43,385 bases of DNA, taken from the NCBI RefSeq assembly GCF_900111565.1, contig NZ_FOIK01000011.1:1-43385 (forward strand). Direction: 5' to 3'. Under the pieces are notes generated by a model. That model searched no databases, was not told the DNA's origin, and saw nothing but the letters and a program-made list of their open reading frames with translations. The stretch comes from Paenibacillus sp. NFR01 (lineage in GTDB: Bacteria; Bacillota; Bacilli; Paenibacillales; Paenibacillaceae). The first letter of the stretch is position 1. Each line of letters begins with the position of its first letter. Positions 1 to 7,575 of this stretch are shown here, in pieces. The position numbers were made by a program, and so were the translations under genes.

Positions 1-205
1 TTTCATCCTCTCTTCAGGCGAAAAGAGGAATTATCCGGTATTAGCTACCGTTTCCGGTAGTTATCCCAGTTCATGGGGCAGGTTGCCTACGTGTTACTCA
101 CCCGTCCGCCGCTAAGCTTACCCCGAAGGATAAACTCCGCTCGACTTGCATGTATTAGGCACGCCGCCAGCGTTCGTCCTGAGCCAGGATCAAACTCTCC
201 ATAAA
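1..205 (-). rRNA. rrs: 16S ribosomal RNA, 5' end only
   Basis: The reverse complement carries the universal 16S 5' segment (AGAGTTTGATCCTGGCTCAG at about 177-196), followed by the conserved first helices. The mature 5' end is placed near 205 by analogy with Bacillus 16S. The gene runs off the left edge, so only about 205 nt of roughly 1,550 are present. A leader of about 120 nt with a boxA-like element and a strong promoter lies upstream. Downstream rrn genes lie outside the window. Confidence 0.97.
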
Positions 206-279
206 GGTGTTTGACTTGCTCATTTAAAACATCTGACGAGAATTTGCATTCTCTTTAATACTCACTCGTTGTTCAGTTT

Positions 280-289
280 TCAAAGATCA
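280..289 (-). promoter_or_regulatory. boxA-like antitermination element in the rRNA leader
   Basis: The minus strand reads TGATCTTTGA, followed by AAACTGAACAA, between the rrn promoter and the 16S 5' end. This matches the boxA-type sequence that recruits NusB/NusE for rRNA antitermination in Firmicute rrn leaders. The assignment rests on motif and position only. Confidence 0.65.
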
Positions 290-334
290 AACTTTGTTTC
301 GTCACTGCAATTTCTCGTCAGCAGCGACTTTTAT

Positions 335-364
335 AATATACCATGCGTCCTTCGTTTTAGTCAA
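335..364 (-). promoter_or_regulatory. Sigma-A rRNA promoter
   Basis: TTGACT (359-364), an 18-nt spacer, then TATATT (335-340) on the minus strand. An A-rich tract immediately upstream (about 365-388) resembles an UP element. Transcription would start near 328 and enter the 16S leader. No intrinsic terminator is visible between bofA and this promoter, so some read-through from the upstream operon is possible. Confidence 0.8.
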
Positions 365-474
365 GCGTTTTTTTGAATTTCTTTTTCGCTTGATCAAAGA
401 ACCAGTTATCTGCCGATATCTTGTCCGAAGGGCCGAGAATTAATGTATCACAGATCACAAACCGCCGTCAACCC

Positions 475-738
475 TTAAAACAGAGTTATTTTCAATCCCA
501 TGAGCATAAGCACGCCGGGAAGTCCAAGAACCGTTACGGCTCCTATCGTTGCCGGATTAAGCGGAATGCGAACCTCAGTGATGACTCCGGAGAAATTGAC
601 GATATAAATACCCAGTGCGGCAAGGATCAGATGCGTTCCAAATATCGTTAGCCAGGCCCAACCCAGTTTTTTACGGAACACAATAACAAGCAACAGCACC
701 ACCGAAACGATCAGCACACCAATAGCAGCAACCCTCAC
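475..738 (-). CDS. bofA: BofA family inhibitor of pro-sigma-K processing
   Basis: An 87-residue membrane protein. In the B. subtilis mother cell, BofA holds the SpoIVFB protease inactive (with SpoIVFA) until the forespore signals, which delays pro-sigma-K cleavage. The sequence has two hydrophobic helices (about residues 3-21 and 30-50) and the family's C-terminal signature IPLNPATIGAVTVLGLPGV (about 58-76). The GTG start at 738 is chosen because AGGAGG sits 9 nt upstream and it gives the usual family length; the open frame extends further upstream without a better site. It lies just before an rRNA operon and after yaaL, exactly as bofA does in B. subtilis. Confidence 0.9.
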   Translation of the reverse strand: MRVAAIGVLIVSVVLLLVIVFRKKLGWAWLTIFGTHLILAALGIYIVNFSGVITEVRIPLNPATIGAVTVLGLPGVLMLMGLKITLF

Positions 739-760
739 AATTGAACGCCTCCTGTCATTA

Positions 761-1030
761 TCAATACCTAGGGCCGATCTGGCTGCGGTCAAGCCCCAGG
801 TTTTTCGCATGCTTCAGGTGAATCTGATACTTGCGTTCAGCGGCTTCCAAGATGTAAATCGCGTAGTCGATCTGATCTTGTCCAACCGCCTCATCAAACA
901 TTAGGTGAGCCCGCTCCCACTCCATCTGTGCCTTGCGCACCTCGAGAAACGCATTCCATTCATCGCTCCCCCCCGCTGCTGCCTCATGCTCCTGATTGCC
1001 CTCCGGACGCCAAAACTGCCACCAAGCCAT
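761..1030 (-). CDS. yaaL: YaaL-like DUF2508 family protein
   Basis: An 89-residue, charged, mostly helical soluble protein without signal peptide or membrane segment. The central part (about 25-75) carries the amphipathic pattern of the DUF2508/YaaL family, whose function is unknown. Its place between recR and bofA is the conserved position of yaaL in Bacillales. The ATG start is preceded by AGGAGGG at a good distance. The next gene, bofA, starts 22 nt downstream, so the two are probably co-transcribed, separated from recR by a terminator. Confidence 0.8.
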   Translation of the reverse strand: MAWWQFWRPEGNQEHEAAAGGSDEWNAFLEVRKAQMEWERAHLMFDEAVGQDQIDYAIYILEAAERKYQIHLKHAKNLGLDRSQIGPRY

Positions 1031-1161
1031 GACAATCCCTCCTTAAATGAATACCGGGCACCCGAACCGCTAGGAAGCACCCCTCTTTAATCCATTCATA
1101 TCAGCGGAAGGACAAACTTAGAACAATAACTATGCACAACTTTCATCATGCCTAATAACGC

Positions 1162-1186
1162 AAAAAGAGCCCCGGGGGGCTCTTTT
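1162..1186 (-). terminator. Intrinsic terminator after recR
   Basis: The inverted repeat AAAAGAGCCCC/GGGGCTCTTTT is followed on the minus strand by a run of T. It lies 36 nt past the recR stop and ends the dnaX-yaaK-recR transcript before yaaL. Confidence 0.85.
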
Positions 1187-1222
1187 CAAATGCCGCAAAT
1201 TTATCTTCTCAACCGGATTCGC

Positions 1223-1822
1223 TTAAAAAAGCTCGCGCCGGCCCTCCAAGGCTTTGGATAAAGTGACTTCATCCGCGTATTCCAAATCGCCGCCGACCGG
1301 CAGGCCGTGGGCAATCCGGGTGATCTTGATTTCGAAGGGTTTGACCAGCCGGGAAATGTACATCGCCGTCGCTTCCCCTTCAATATTTGGGTTGGTCGCC
1401 ATGATTAACTCCTTGACCCGCTCGTCGCTGAGACGGGTAAGGAGTTCCTTAAGCCTGATATCGTCCGGCCCAATGCCCTCCATCGGAGAGATCGCGCCCT
1501 GCAGCACATGATAATAACCGTCAAACTCTTTGGTGCGTTCAATGGCCACAAGATCCTTGGACTCCTGCACCACGCAAATTACGGAAGCATCACGGGTCTT
1601 ATCCTGGCAGATCCGGCACGGATCGGTATCCGTAATATTGCAGCATACCGAACAATAGTGAAGATTGCGCTTCACGCTGACCAGCGCCTTGGCAAAGTCG
1701 ATAACATCATCTTCCTTCATGTTCAGCACATGAAAAGCCAGCCGGGCCGCCGTTTTCGGCCCGATTCCGGGCAGACGCGTAAAAGCCTCGATCAGCTTGG
1801 CTAGCGGTTCTGGATAATACAA
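1223..1822 (-). CDS. recR: Recombination mediator protein RecR
   Basis: A 199-residue cytosolic DNA-repair protein that, with RecO and RecF, helps load RecA on SSB-coated gaps. A helix-hairpin-helix lies at about 12-30 (LPGIGPKTAARLAF). A four-cysteine zinc site is at C57, C60, C69 and C72, and a Toprim domain at about 79-175 includes ATNPNIEGEAT. The C-terminal ALEGRREL is typical of the family and the length is canonical. The start is TTG at 1822, about 10 nt after AAGGAG; it aligns with the first residue of B. subtilis RecR. It follows yaaK by 36 nt in one operon with dnaX. Confidence 0.97.
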   Translation of the reverse strand: MYYPEPLAKLIEAFTRLPGIGPKTAARLAFHVLNMKEDDVIDFAKALVSVKRNLHYCSVCCNITDTDPCRICQDKTRDASVICVVQESKDLVAIERTKEFDGYYHVLQGAISPMEGIGPDDIRLKELLTRLSDERVKELIMATNPNIEGEATAMYISRLVKPFEIKITRIAHGLPVGGDLEYADEVTLSKALEGRRELF

Positions 1823-1858
1823 AGCTTCGGTTCTCCTTTTGGGGGAGCGATAAGGTTC

Positions 1859-2170
1859 CTAGAACAAGCCAGGAATCTTCATGCCGCCCGTAAATTTACC
1901 CATGTCGTTGTTGGCAAGCTCTTCAGCTTTGGCAAGGGCATCATTGACTGCAGTGAGGATAAGGTCTTGCAGCATTTCCACATCATCCGGATCGACGGCT
2001 TCAGGTTTGATTTGAATGGACAGCACTTTCTTATGGCCGTTCACTTCTACGGTAACGACACCGCCGCCGGAAGTTCCCTCGATCGTTTTGCCGCCTAGTT
2101 CTTCCTGTGCTTTGAGCATTTGCTCCTGCATCTTTTTAACCTGTTTCATCATTTGGTTCATATTATTCAT
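1859..2170 (-). CDS. yaaK: YbaB/EbfC family nucleoid-associated protein
   Basis: A 103-residue DNA-binding dimer of the YbaB/EbfC family. These proteins bind the nucleoid, and the gene is almost always between dnaX and recR, as here. The N-terminal helix is rich in Met, Gln and Lys (1-25). It is followed by GKTIEGTSGGGVVTVEVNGH (about 27-46) and a second long helix ending in a Gly-rich tail (KFTGGMKIPGLF). The ATG at 2170 is preceded by AAGGAGA. It starts 55 nt after dnaX stops. Confidence 0.95.
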   Translation of the reverse strand: MNNMNQMMKQVKKMQEQMLKAQEELGGKTIEGTSGGGVVTVEVNGHKKVLSIQIKPEAVDPDDVEMLQDLILTAVNDALAKAEELANNDMGKFTGGMKIPGLF

Positions 2171-2225
2171 ACTTGTCTCTCCTTCGTTAATGCGCTTATA
2201 GCGCAGATATACTGATGTGCTGCAA

Positions 2226-3983
2226 TTATTCTTTTATGACAACGAGGTCTTCTCCAAAAAGCTGGATGGCCTCGTCAATCCATGGCTCACCTTTCTTCTC
2301 TGCAGCATCCTCATGTTCATGCTCCAGACGAAGTTCTTCGGTTCCCTGCTGAGCGGAGGACTTTTGTGAAACCTCGTTCCAGTCGCGCAGCAGTATCGTC
2401 ACCAGCCGGTACGGCTTGCCGAGCCGGGTGGCAAAGACACTCTCGATCACCTGGCGGTTGGCCGGCTTCTCAGTCGTGTCACGGTGGATGGTGTTCTTGA
2501 AGGCTACAAGAATAGCGTCATCCACCACCGAAACGGGCTCCCCGTCGACAAACCAGGCGTGGACCGTAACCTTCTCTTCCTTCACACCCTGGAGCACGGC
2601 ACTCCATTGCCGGGAAACGGCCGAGAAATCGGTGCTGTCCTTGCCGGCAATGTACTTGTCGAGCTGCGGCGGCAGCTTGGACGGCGCAGAAGCCCGGGGC
2701 GCTGCTGCCTGCGTGGCAGCCGGTCTGCGAGAAGCGCCGGCATCGCCGGCGGCTGACGCCACAGAACCTGATTGCAGTGCCTGCTCCAGCTTCTTCTCAA
2801 GCGCGGAGATCTGCTGTTTCAGCGCAGCAAGATCGCCTGCCGCTCCAGCGGAAGCCCCGGATACCGCAGCGCTGGAAGATGCCTCTTTCTCCTCGCTCAT
2901 GCTGCAAAGCTTCATCAACGCAACCTCAAACAGAGTCTGCGGATGGGTGGCGTATTTCATTTCGCCTAGATAACGGTTCAGAATCTCTACCGTATTAAAC
3001 AGGCGATCCCGGGAATAGCCTTCCGCCATGCTCCGGAAGGCTTCCGGGTTCAGTACCCGATCGGTCAAGTGATCGGCCCCAGGCACCATCTTGATCATCA
3101 AAAGATCGCGGAAATAATAAAGCAGGTTCTCCAGGCATTTATCGGCGCTTTTTCCTTCCTGCATTAATTGCTCTACATACTCCAGGAGTTTACCCATATC
3201 GCCTTCCAGTATTGCGGAAGCCAAACGGGCAAACTGTTCGGAAGGAATGCCGCCGGTCATACCCAGCACCTGTTGATACGTTACTTTACCCTCCGTAAAA
3301 GAGGAGATCTGGTCCAAAATGCTGACCGCGTCACGCATCCCGCCTTCAGACAAGCGGGCAATATACTGCAGCGCATCTTCGTCCGCAGAAATGCCCTCTT
3401 TCCGGCAAATTTCATCGAGCCGCCGCACTTGCTCTTCCAGAGCCACGCGGCGAAAGTCAAAACGCTGACAGCGGGAAATGATCGTTGCCGGCAATTTGTG
3501 CGGCTCCGTCGTTGCCAGAATAAACATGACATGCGGCGGCGGTTCTTCCAGCGTCTTCAGCAGCGCATTAAACGCTTCTGTGGTCAGCATATGCACTTCA
3601 TCAATAATATACACTTTCCGGCGCACTTCGGTCGGGGCATATTTCACCTTATCCCGAAGGTCGCGGATTTCTTCTACACCCCGGTTGGAAGCGGCGTCGA
3701 TTTCCTGTACATCCATAATGTTGCCGGCCGTAATGCGCAGGCAGGAAGGACATTCATTGCACGGCTCCGGGCCGGCGCCCCGTTCACAATTGACCGCTTT
3801 GGCGAGCACTTTGGCGGCGGTGGTTTTACCGGTACCCCGAGGACCGCTGAACAGATAGGCATGCGAAACCCGCTGCTCGCGAATCGCATTCTGCAGCGTC
3901 TGTATAATATGCTGCTGCCCGACCATATCTTGAAACGACTGTGGCCGCCAGGCACGGTACAGCGCGATGTGTTCCACTAGCAT
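2226..3983 (-). CDS. dnaX: DNA polymerase III subunit gamma/tau
   Basis: A 585-residue AAA+ subunit of the clamp-loader complex, which opens the beta clamp and in its tau form couples polymerases to the helicase. Walker A GPRGTGKT is at 47-54, a zinc-binding C66/C75/C78/C81 cluster follows, Walker B YIIDEVH is at about 125-131, sensor 1 ATTE at 157-160, and the SRC arginine finger at 170-172. A Ser/Ala-rich linker (about 370-430) precedes the tau-specific C-terminal region. No obvious A/T slippery heptamer for a gamma frameshift was seen. The start is ATG at 3983 with GAGAGGG upstream. SRP RNA lies upstream and yaaK-recR downstream. Confidence 0.97.
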   Translation of the reverse strand: MLVEHIALYRAWRPQSFQDMVGQQHIIQTLQNAIREQRVSHAYLFSGPRGTGKTTAAKVLAKAVNCERGAGPEPCNECPSCLRITAGNIMDVQEIDAASNRGVEEIRDLRDKVKYAPTEVRRKVYIIDEVHMLTTEAFNALLKTLEEPPPHVMFILATTEPHKLPATIISRCQRFDFRRVALEEQVRRLDEICRKEGISADEDALQYIARLSEGGMRDAVSILDQISSFTEGKVTYQQVLGMTGGIPSEQFARLASAILEGDMGKLLEYVEQLMQEGKSADKCLENLLYYFRDLLMIKMVPGADHLTDRVLNPEAFRSMAEGYSRDRLFNTVEILNRYLGEMKYATHPQTLFEVALMKLCSMSEEKEASSSAAVSGASAGAAGDLAALKQQISALEKKLEQALQSGSVASAAGDAGASRRPAATQAAAPRASAPSKLPPQLDKYIAGKDSTDFSAVSRQWSAVLQGVKEEKVTVHAWFVDGEPVSVVDDAILVAFKNTIHRDTTEKPANRQVIESVFATRLGKPYRLVTILLRDWNEVSQKSSAQQGTEELRLEHEHEDAAEKKGEPWIDEAIQLFGEDLVVIKE

Positions 3984-4027
3984 AACCCTCTCTCAAGCTG
4001 CCGCTTTCCGGCATTTGTCGCTATTAC

Positions 4028-4056
4028 ATTATACTATATTCGAACAGCAAAAAGCA
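4028..4056 (-). promoter_or_regulatory. Possible dnaX promoter
   Basis: TATAAT (4028-4033, minus) lies 17 nt downstream of a poor -35 (TGCTTT, 4051-4056) that sits inside the SRP RNA terminator. The position, about 45 nt before the dnaX start, is right for dnaX transcription after termination of the SRP RNA. The weak -35 keeps confidence low. Confidence 0.35.
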
Positions 4057-4079
4057 TCCTCGCCTGGGCGAAGATGCTG
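4049..4079 (-). terminator. Intrinsic terminator of the SRP RNA gene
   Basis: On the minus strand AGCATCTTCGCC and GGCGAGGATGCT form a 12-bp stem with one G-T pair and a 2-nt minimal loop, followed by TTTTT. It ends the SRP RNA transcript before dnaX. Confidence 0.85.
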
Positions 4080-4093
4080 CTCTCATTCGTTAT

Positions 4094-4367
4094 AAAACCG
4101 TGCACCTGTTATTGATGACCGCGATCCGAGCGGCAATCCTGCGGAACTGCTCGGGCTAGGCCACCCTCCGGCACAAGAGCAAACTCGCTTATGGCTGCTT
4201 CCTTCCGGACCTGACCAGGTTCACAAGCGCTCATTGCGGAGGACCCAACCGTCAACACAGCCCACAGGGACCAAACCTCACATCGACGGCACCGCTAACA
4301 GGAATTCAATCTCGCTACAGCGGGTTGCGAGTTACAGGGCACCGCTACCTCCCCATCTAGCACGGCG
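4094..4367 (-). ncRNA. ffs: Signal recognition particle RNA, long Bacillus type
   Basis: The minus strand contains the SRP domain IV hairpin with the Ffh-binding GGTCAGGTCCGGAAGGAAGC (about 4193-4212). It also has a 5' Alu-type domain (GGGGAGGTAGCGGTGCC near 4354). The first and last segments (GCCGTGC near 4362-4368 and GCACGGT near 4097-4103) pair to close the molecule. The length of about 274 nt fits the long Bacillus scRNA rather than the short E. coli 4.5S RNA. It lies upstream of dnaX, the place of scr in B. subtilis. The ends are estimated from the promoter and the closing stem. Confidence 0.93.
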
Positions 4368-4373
4368 AACTTT

Positions 4374-4402
4374 AGTATAGCTCACGGCACTCCAAAATGC
4401 AA
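4374..4402 (-). promoter_or_regulatory. Sigma-A promoter of the SRP RNA
   Basis: TTGCAT (4397-4402), 17-nt spacer, TATACT (4374-4379) on the minus strand. This places the transcript start near 4367, at the predicted 5' end of the RNA. Confidence 0.75.
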
Positions 4403-4436
4403 CCCGTCCCCGCAGGGAAGAAATGGGGCAAATAAA

Positions 4437-4466
4437 ACGAAAACCCCCAGCTGTAACAGCCGGGGG
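4437..4466 (-). terminator. Intrinsic terminator after rpmE
   Basis: CCCCCGGCTG, a 3-nt loop, then CAGCTGGGGG (10 bp with one G-T pair), followed by TTTTCGTTTT on the minus strand, just past the rpmE stop. Confidence 0.88.
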
Positions 4467-4474
4467 CATGACGA

Positions 4475-4672
4475 TTAGATACCGTATTTCTTTTTGAATT
4501 TATCAACGCGACCGCCGGCGTCCACGAATTTCTGCTTACCTGTGAAGTGTGGGTGGCAGTTCGAGCAAATTTCGACGCGAAGTTCTGGTTTAACCGAACC
4601 GGCTTCAAAAGTGTTGCCGCATGCACAGGTCACCGTAGCAATGTGGTACTTAGGTTGAATTGCTTCTTTCAT
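4475..4672 (-). CDS. rpmE: 50S ribosomal protein L31, zinc-binding form
   Basis: A 65-residue ribosomal protein of the large subunit. Cysteines C16, C18, C36 and C39 mark the zinc-containing (C+) L31 form, the one used when zinc is sufficient; the zinc-free paralogue YtiA/L31B is not in this window. The C-terminal KFVDAGGRVDKFKKKYGI is canonical. Start ATG at 4672 follows GAGAGGTGA. It has its own promoter and terminator, so it can be expressed apart from rho and the radical SAM gene upstream. Confidence 0.97.
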   Translation of the reverse strand: MKEAIQPKYHIATVTCACGNTFEAGSVKPELRVEICSNCHPHFTGKQKFVDAGGRVDKFKKKYGI

Positions 4673-4732
4673 TATCTTTCACCTCTCTTGCCCTGGGCCT
4701 CATGCGGACTCAGAGTTATTAAAACCACAAGT

Positions 4733-4761
4733 ATTCTAACACAAACCGTTCTTGCCCGCAA
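4733..4761 (-). promoter_or_regulatory. Sigma-A promoter of rpmE
   Basis: TTGCGG (4756-4761), 17-nt spacer, TAGAAT (4733-4738), with TG one base before the -10 (extended -10). It lies about 60 nt before the rpmE start codon. Confidence 0.7.
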
Positions 4762-4776
4762 GCACTAAGTCCCATG

Positions 4777-6057
4777 TCATTGCAATGAGAGTGGACGAAC
4801 CTTCGCCCGGGCCATCCCGGCAGGCGGAATATGGGTGAATGAGCCGATCACCACATCCGGCAGTTCTTCTCGGAAAATGTCCAGCATCGTCTTCATTCCT
4901 AGAATTTCGCCTTTGGCCGGAGGGATCAACTCCAAATAGCTTTCCGGGTCAATATTCAGATTCCGCATCTGGATCAGCTTCAGATCGGTCCGTCTGACAA
5001 ATTCGACCATCGCTTCAATTTCTTCTTCACGGTCGGTTACCCCCGGAAAAATCAAATAGTTGATGGACGTGTAGACGCCTTGGGAAGCCGCGTATTTCAG
5101 CGATTTTTCAACATTAGCGAGCGTATAGCCCCGCGGTTTGTAGTAGGCATTATAATGATCGTCCAGCGCACTGATGGTACTGACCCGCATCAAATCCAGT
5201 CCGGCATCGACGATGCCGCGGATATGATCGCTCAGTCCGGCGTTGGTATTGATGTTGATATAACCCATATCGGTAACCGAACGCACATGGCGGATCGCCT
5301 CGATAATGAGCTTGGCCTGAGTCGAAGGCTCGCCTTCGCAGCCTTGGCCGAAGCTGATGATCGACTGCGGCGTCGTGAGATGCTCCAGCATAACCTCGGT
5401 GATCTCTTCCACCTTCGGCCGGAAGTTCATCCGGGTCTGCGGCGAGACAAAACCGCTGTCATCCGGCTGTTCGGAAATACAGCCGAAGCAGCCGGCGTTA
5501 CAGGAATAGGATACCGGCACGGCACCTTCCCAGCGGCCCAAAAAAGTATTCGACGAGGTCAGGCATTCGTAGCCAAGCGCACAGTTGGACAAGTGATCGT
5601 AAAGGCGATTGTCCGGATATTTGGCCGTCAGACCACCTACCCCCGCCTCTACTTTATCCCGGTCGCAGTTCATCGGGTTCCATTGCTCCGGATCGTCGGT
5701 GGCATCGGCGGCTACATAGAACCCTCCATCCTTCCAGACCACGGCGGAATAACCGAACAGGGGCAGTTTATACGCTTTATCGGTCTTGATGTAGCCGGGG
5801 AGGCAAAGGCGGGTAAAGCCTTGCGGCAGCAGCGCACCTACGGCCTGTGAACCCTCCGGCAGCGCCTGCATTTCGCCCGTCTCCGGATTCATTCCGACAG
5901 CGCGCGTGGACGGCAGACCGACCAACGTAGCGCCTTCCGGGAGCGGAATCAGCTCTTCCTCCAGCATCTCTACGATCATGTCCCCGCTCCGGGCAAGGCC
6001 GTGCAATTCGGGATGATCATATACGTTTCCTTGCTCGTCGGCATATACCAAATACAT
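4777..6057 (-). CDS. Uncharacterised radical SAM protein
   Basis: A 426-residue cytosolic protein with a radical SAM core from about residue 178. C186, C190 and C193 (CNAGCFGC) match the CxxxCxxC motif that holds the SAM-binding 4Fe-4S cluster. A GQGCEGEP segment (238-244) sits where the SAM-binding GGE-type motif is expected. The first 175 residues form a domain I do not recognise; it has four further cysteines (C85, C131, C159, C165), and C240 lies in the core, so an extra cluster or metal site is possible. Substrate and product are unknown. AAAGGAG sits 7 nt before the ATG. It starts 24 nt after rho stops, so it is probably co-transcribed with rho. Confidence 0.85.
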   Translation of the reverse strand: MYLVYADEQGNVYDHPELHGLARSGDMIVEMLEEELIPLPEGATLVGLPSTRAVGMNPETGEMQALPEGSQAVGALLPQGFTRLCLPGYIKTDKAYKLPLFGYSAVVWKDGGFYVAADATDDPEQWNPMNCDRDKVEAGVGGLTAKYPDNRLYDHLSNCALGYECLTSSNTFLGRWEGAVPVSYSCNAGCFGCISEQPDDSGFVSPQTRMNFRPKVEEITEVMLEHLTTPQSIISFGQGCEGEPSTQAKLIIEAIRHVRSVTDMGYININTNAGLSDHIRGIVDAGLDLMRVSTISALDDHYNAYYKPRGYTLANVEKSLKYAASQGVYTSINYLIFPGVTDREEEIEAMVEFVRRTDLKLIQMRNLNIDPESYLELIPPAKGEILGMKTMLDIFREELPDVVIGSFTHIPPAGMARAKVRPLSLQ

Positions 6058-6081
6058 GTTAATCTCCTTTTAGTTCTATTC

Positions 6082-7440
6082 TCAGGTAGTCGGAACCGTA
6101 GGCGCTTTAGCCCGGGTCGTCCGGCGCGCAGCGGCGCCGCTGTTCGAGGTCCCCCCGCTGCTGGCCGTACCGCTTGCCGAAGCCCCCTCACGGCCGCCGG
6201 CAACGTCGAAAGAAGCGAGGAATTCCGCATTCGTTTTGCAGTCGCGCAGCTTTTTGAGGAAGTTCTCAACAAAATCATACGATTCATTCATATTTTTACG
6301 GATCGCCCAAATGGTATCCAGTTCTTCCTTGCTCAGCAATACTTCTTCGCGGCGAGTGCCGGAACGGCGGATGTCGATGGCCGGGAAGATCCGTCGTTCA
6401 GCCAGCTTGCGATCCAGATGCAGCTCCATATTGCCAGTTCCTTTAAATTCTTCATAAATAATATCATCCATCCGGGAGCCGGTGTCAATCAGAGCAGTCG
6501 CCAGAATGGTTAAGCTGCCGCCTTCTTCCACATTTCTCGCCGAGCCAAAAAAGCGTTTCGGCCGATGAAAGGCCGCCGGATCGATACCGCCGCTAAGCGT
6601 CCGTCCAGATGGCGGAACCACCAGATTGTAAGCACGGGCCAGACGGGTAATGCTATCCAGCAGAATCACGACATCCTTCTTATGCTCCACCAGCCGCAAA
6701 GCGCGCTGCAGCACAAGCTCCGCCACTTTAATATGGTTCTCCGGAAGTTCATCAAACGTCGATGCGACCACTTCGCCCTTAACGGAACGCTGCATATCGG
6801 TCACTTCTTCGGGACGTTCATCGATCAATAGAACAAACAGTTCAATCTCAGGATTGTTCGTGGAGATGCTATTGGCGATTTCTTTCAGGAGGAGCGTTTT
6901 CCCTGCTTTGGGAGGTGCTACAATCAAACCGCGCTGCCCCAAACCAACCGGAGCGAGCAGATCCATAATTCGGGTAGACAAATGGGTAGGGGATGTTTCA
7001 AGCGGCAGCTTTTTTTGCGGATAAAGAGGTGTCAGCGCCGGAAAATGCAGACGGTCAGCCGCGCTGGCAGGATTTTCGCCGTTAACGGCGTTAACTTGAA
7101 GCAATCCGAAATAACGTTCGTTTTCCTTCGGCGTTCGGCATTTCCCCGAGACCAGGTCGCCGCTTCGCAGATCAAACTTGCGGATTTGGGAAGCCGAAAT
7201 GTAGATGTCCTCAGGACTTGGCAAATAGTTGATGGGCCTCAAAAAGCCGTAGCCTTCGGGCAAAATCTCCAGCACGCCTTCCATGAACATCAGCCCGCTC
7301 TGCTCCGCCTGCGCGCGAAGGATCGCGAAGATCAACTCCCGTTTCTTGAGCTGTCCATAGTACGGAATCTGGTATTTCTTCGCCAGCTTGTACAGATCGG
7401 TCAGCTTCATTTCTTCCAAGTCGGAAATTTGAAGATCCAT
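6082..7440 (-). CDS. rho: Transcription termination factor Rho
   Basis: A 452-residue hexameric RNA helicase/ATPase that ends transcription at unstructured C-rich RNA. The N-terminal helical domain is at 1-48 and the OSB-type RNA-binding domain at about 50-120 (GVLEILPEGYGFLRP). Walker A APPKAGKT is at 175-182 and LLIDERPEEVTDM provides the Walker B region. After the family's usual end the protein adds about 35 residues of Ser/Gly/Ala/Thr-rich tail ending in basic residues, of unknown role. ATG at 7440 follows AGGTGG. A 135-nt leader with strong dyads separates it from murA. Confidence 0.97.
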   Translation of the reverse strand: MDLQISDLEEMKLTDLYKLAKKYQIPYYGQLKKRELIFAILRAQAEQSGLMFMEGVLEILPEGYGFLRPINYLPSPEDIYISASQIRKFDLRSGDLVSGKCRTPKENERYFGLLQVNAVNGENPASAADRLHFPALTPLYPQKKLPLETSPTHLSTRIMDLLAPVGLGQRGLIVAPPKAGKTLLLKEIANSISTNNPEIELFVLLIDERPEEVTDMQRSVKGEVVASTFDELPENHIKVAELVLQRALRLVEHKKDVVILLDSITRLARAYNLVVPPSGRTLSGGIDPAAFHRPKRFFGSARNVEEGGSLTILATALIDTGSRMDDIIYEEFKGTGNMELHLDRKLAERRIFPAIDIRRSGTRREEVLLSKEELDTIWAIRKNMNESYDFVENFLKKLRDCKTNAEFLASFDVAGGREGASASGTASSGGTSNSGAAARRTTRAKAPTVPTT

Positions 7441-7500
7441 GTAATAACCACCTATTCAATTTTTATAAAATATGATTCTATTAAAATCCTCATTAGGATA

Positions 7501-7556
7501 GCATTACCCAATGCGGAAGGAGATATGCAGTAATTCCCTAAAAAACTCCTTCCGCA
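7501..7556 (-). promoter_or_regulatory. Overlapping RNA hairpins in the murA-rho intergenic leader
   Basis: A perfect 11-bp inverted repeat (TGCGGAAGGAG, 7512-7522, with its complement at 7546-7556) encloses a 23-nt loop that contains TTTTTT on the minus strand. A second, shorter dyad (GCATT/AATGC, 7501-7514) shares three bases with it, so the two cannot form fully together. There is no T-run after the large stem, so it is not a standard intrinsic terminator. It lies within 75 nt of the rho start. Confidence 0.5.
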
Positions 7557-7575
7557 CAAGGTCAATGCCCGGCGG

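Noticed and set aside
421..651. A 76-codon plus-strand frame over the end of bofA
   Set aside because: Opposite a well-supported bofA frame, with no good ribosome-binding site and no recognisable domain.
2226..3983. Programmed frameshift in dnaX giving a gamma form
   Set aside because: No A- or T-run heptamer followed by a stable stem was found in the linker region.
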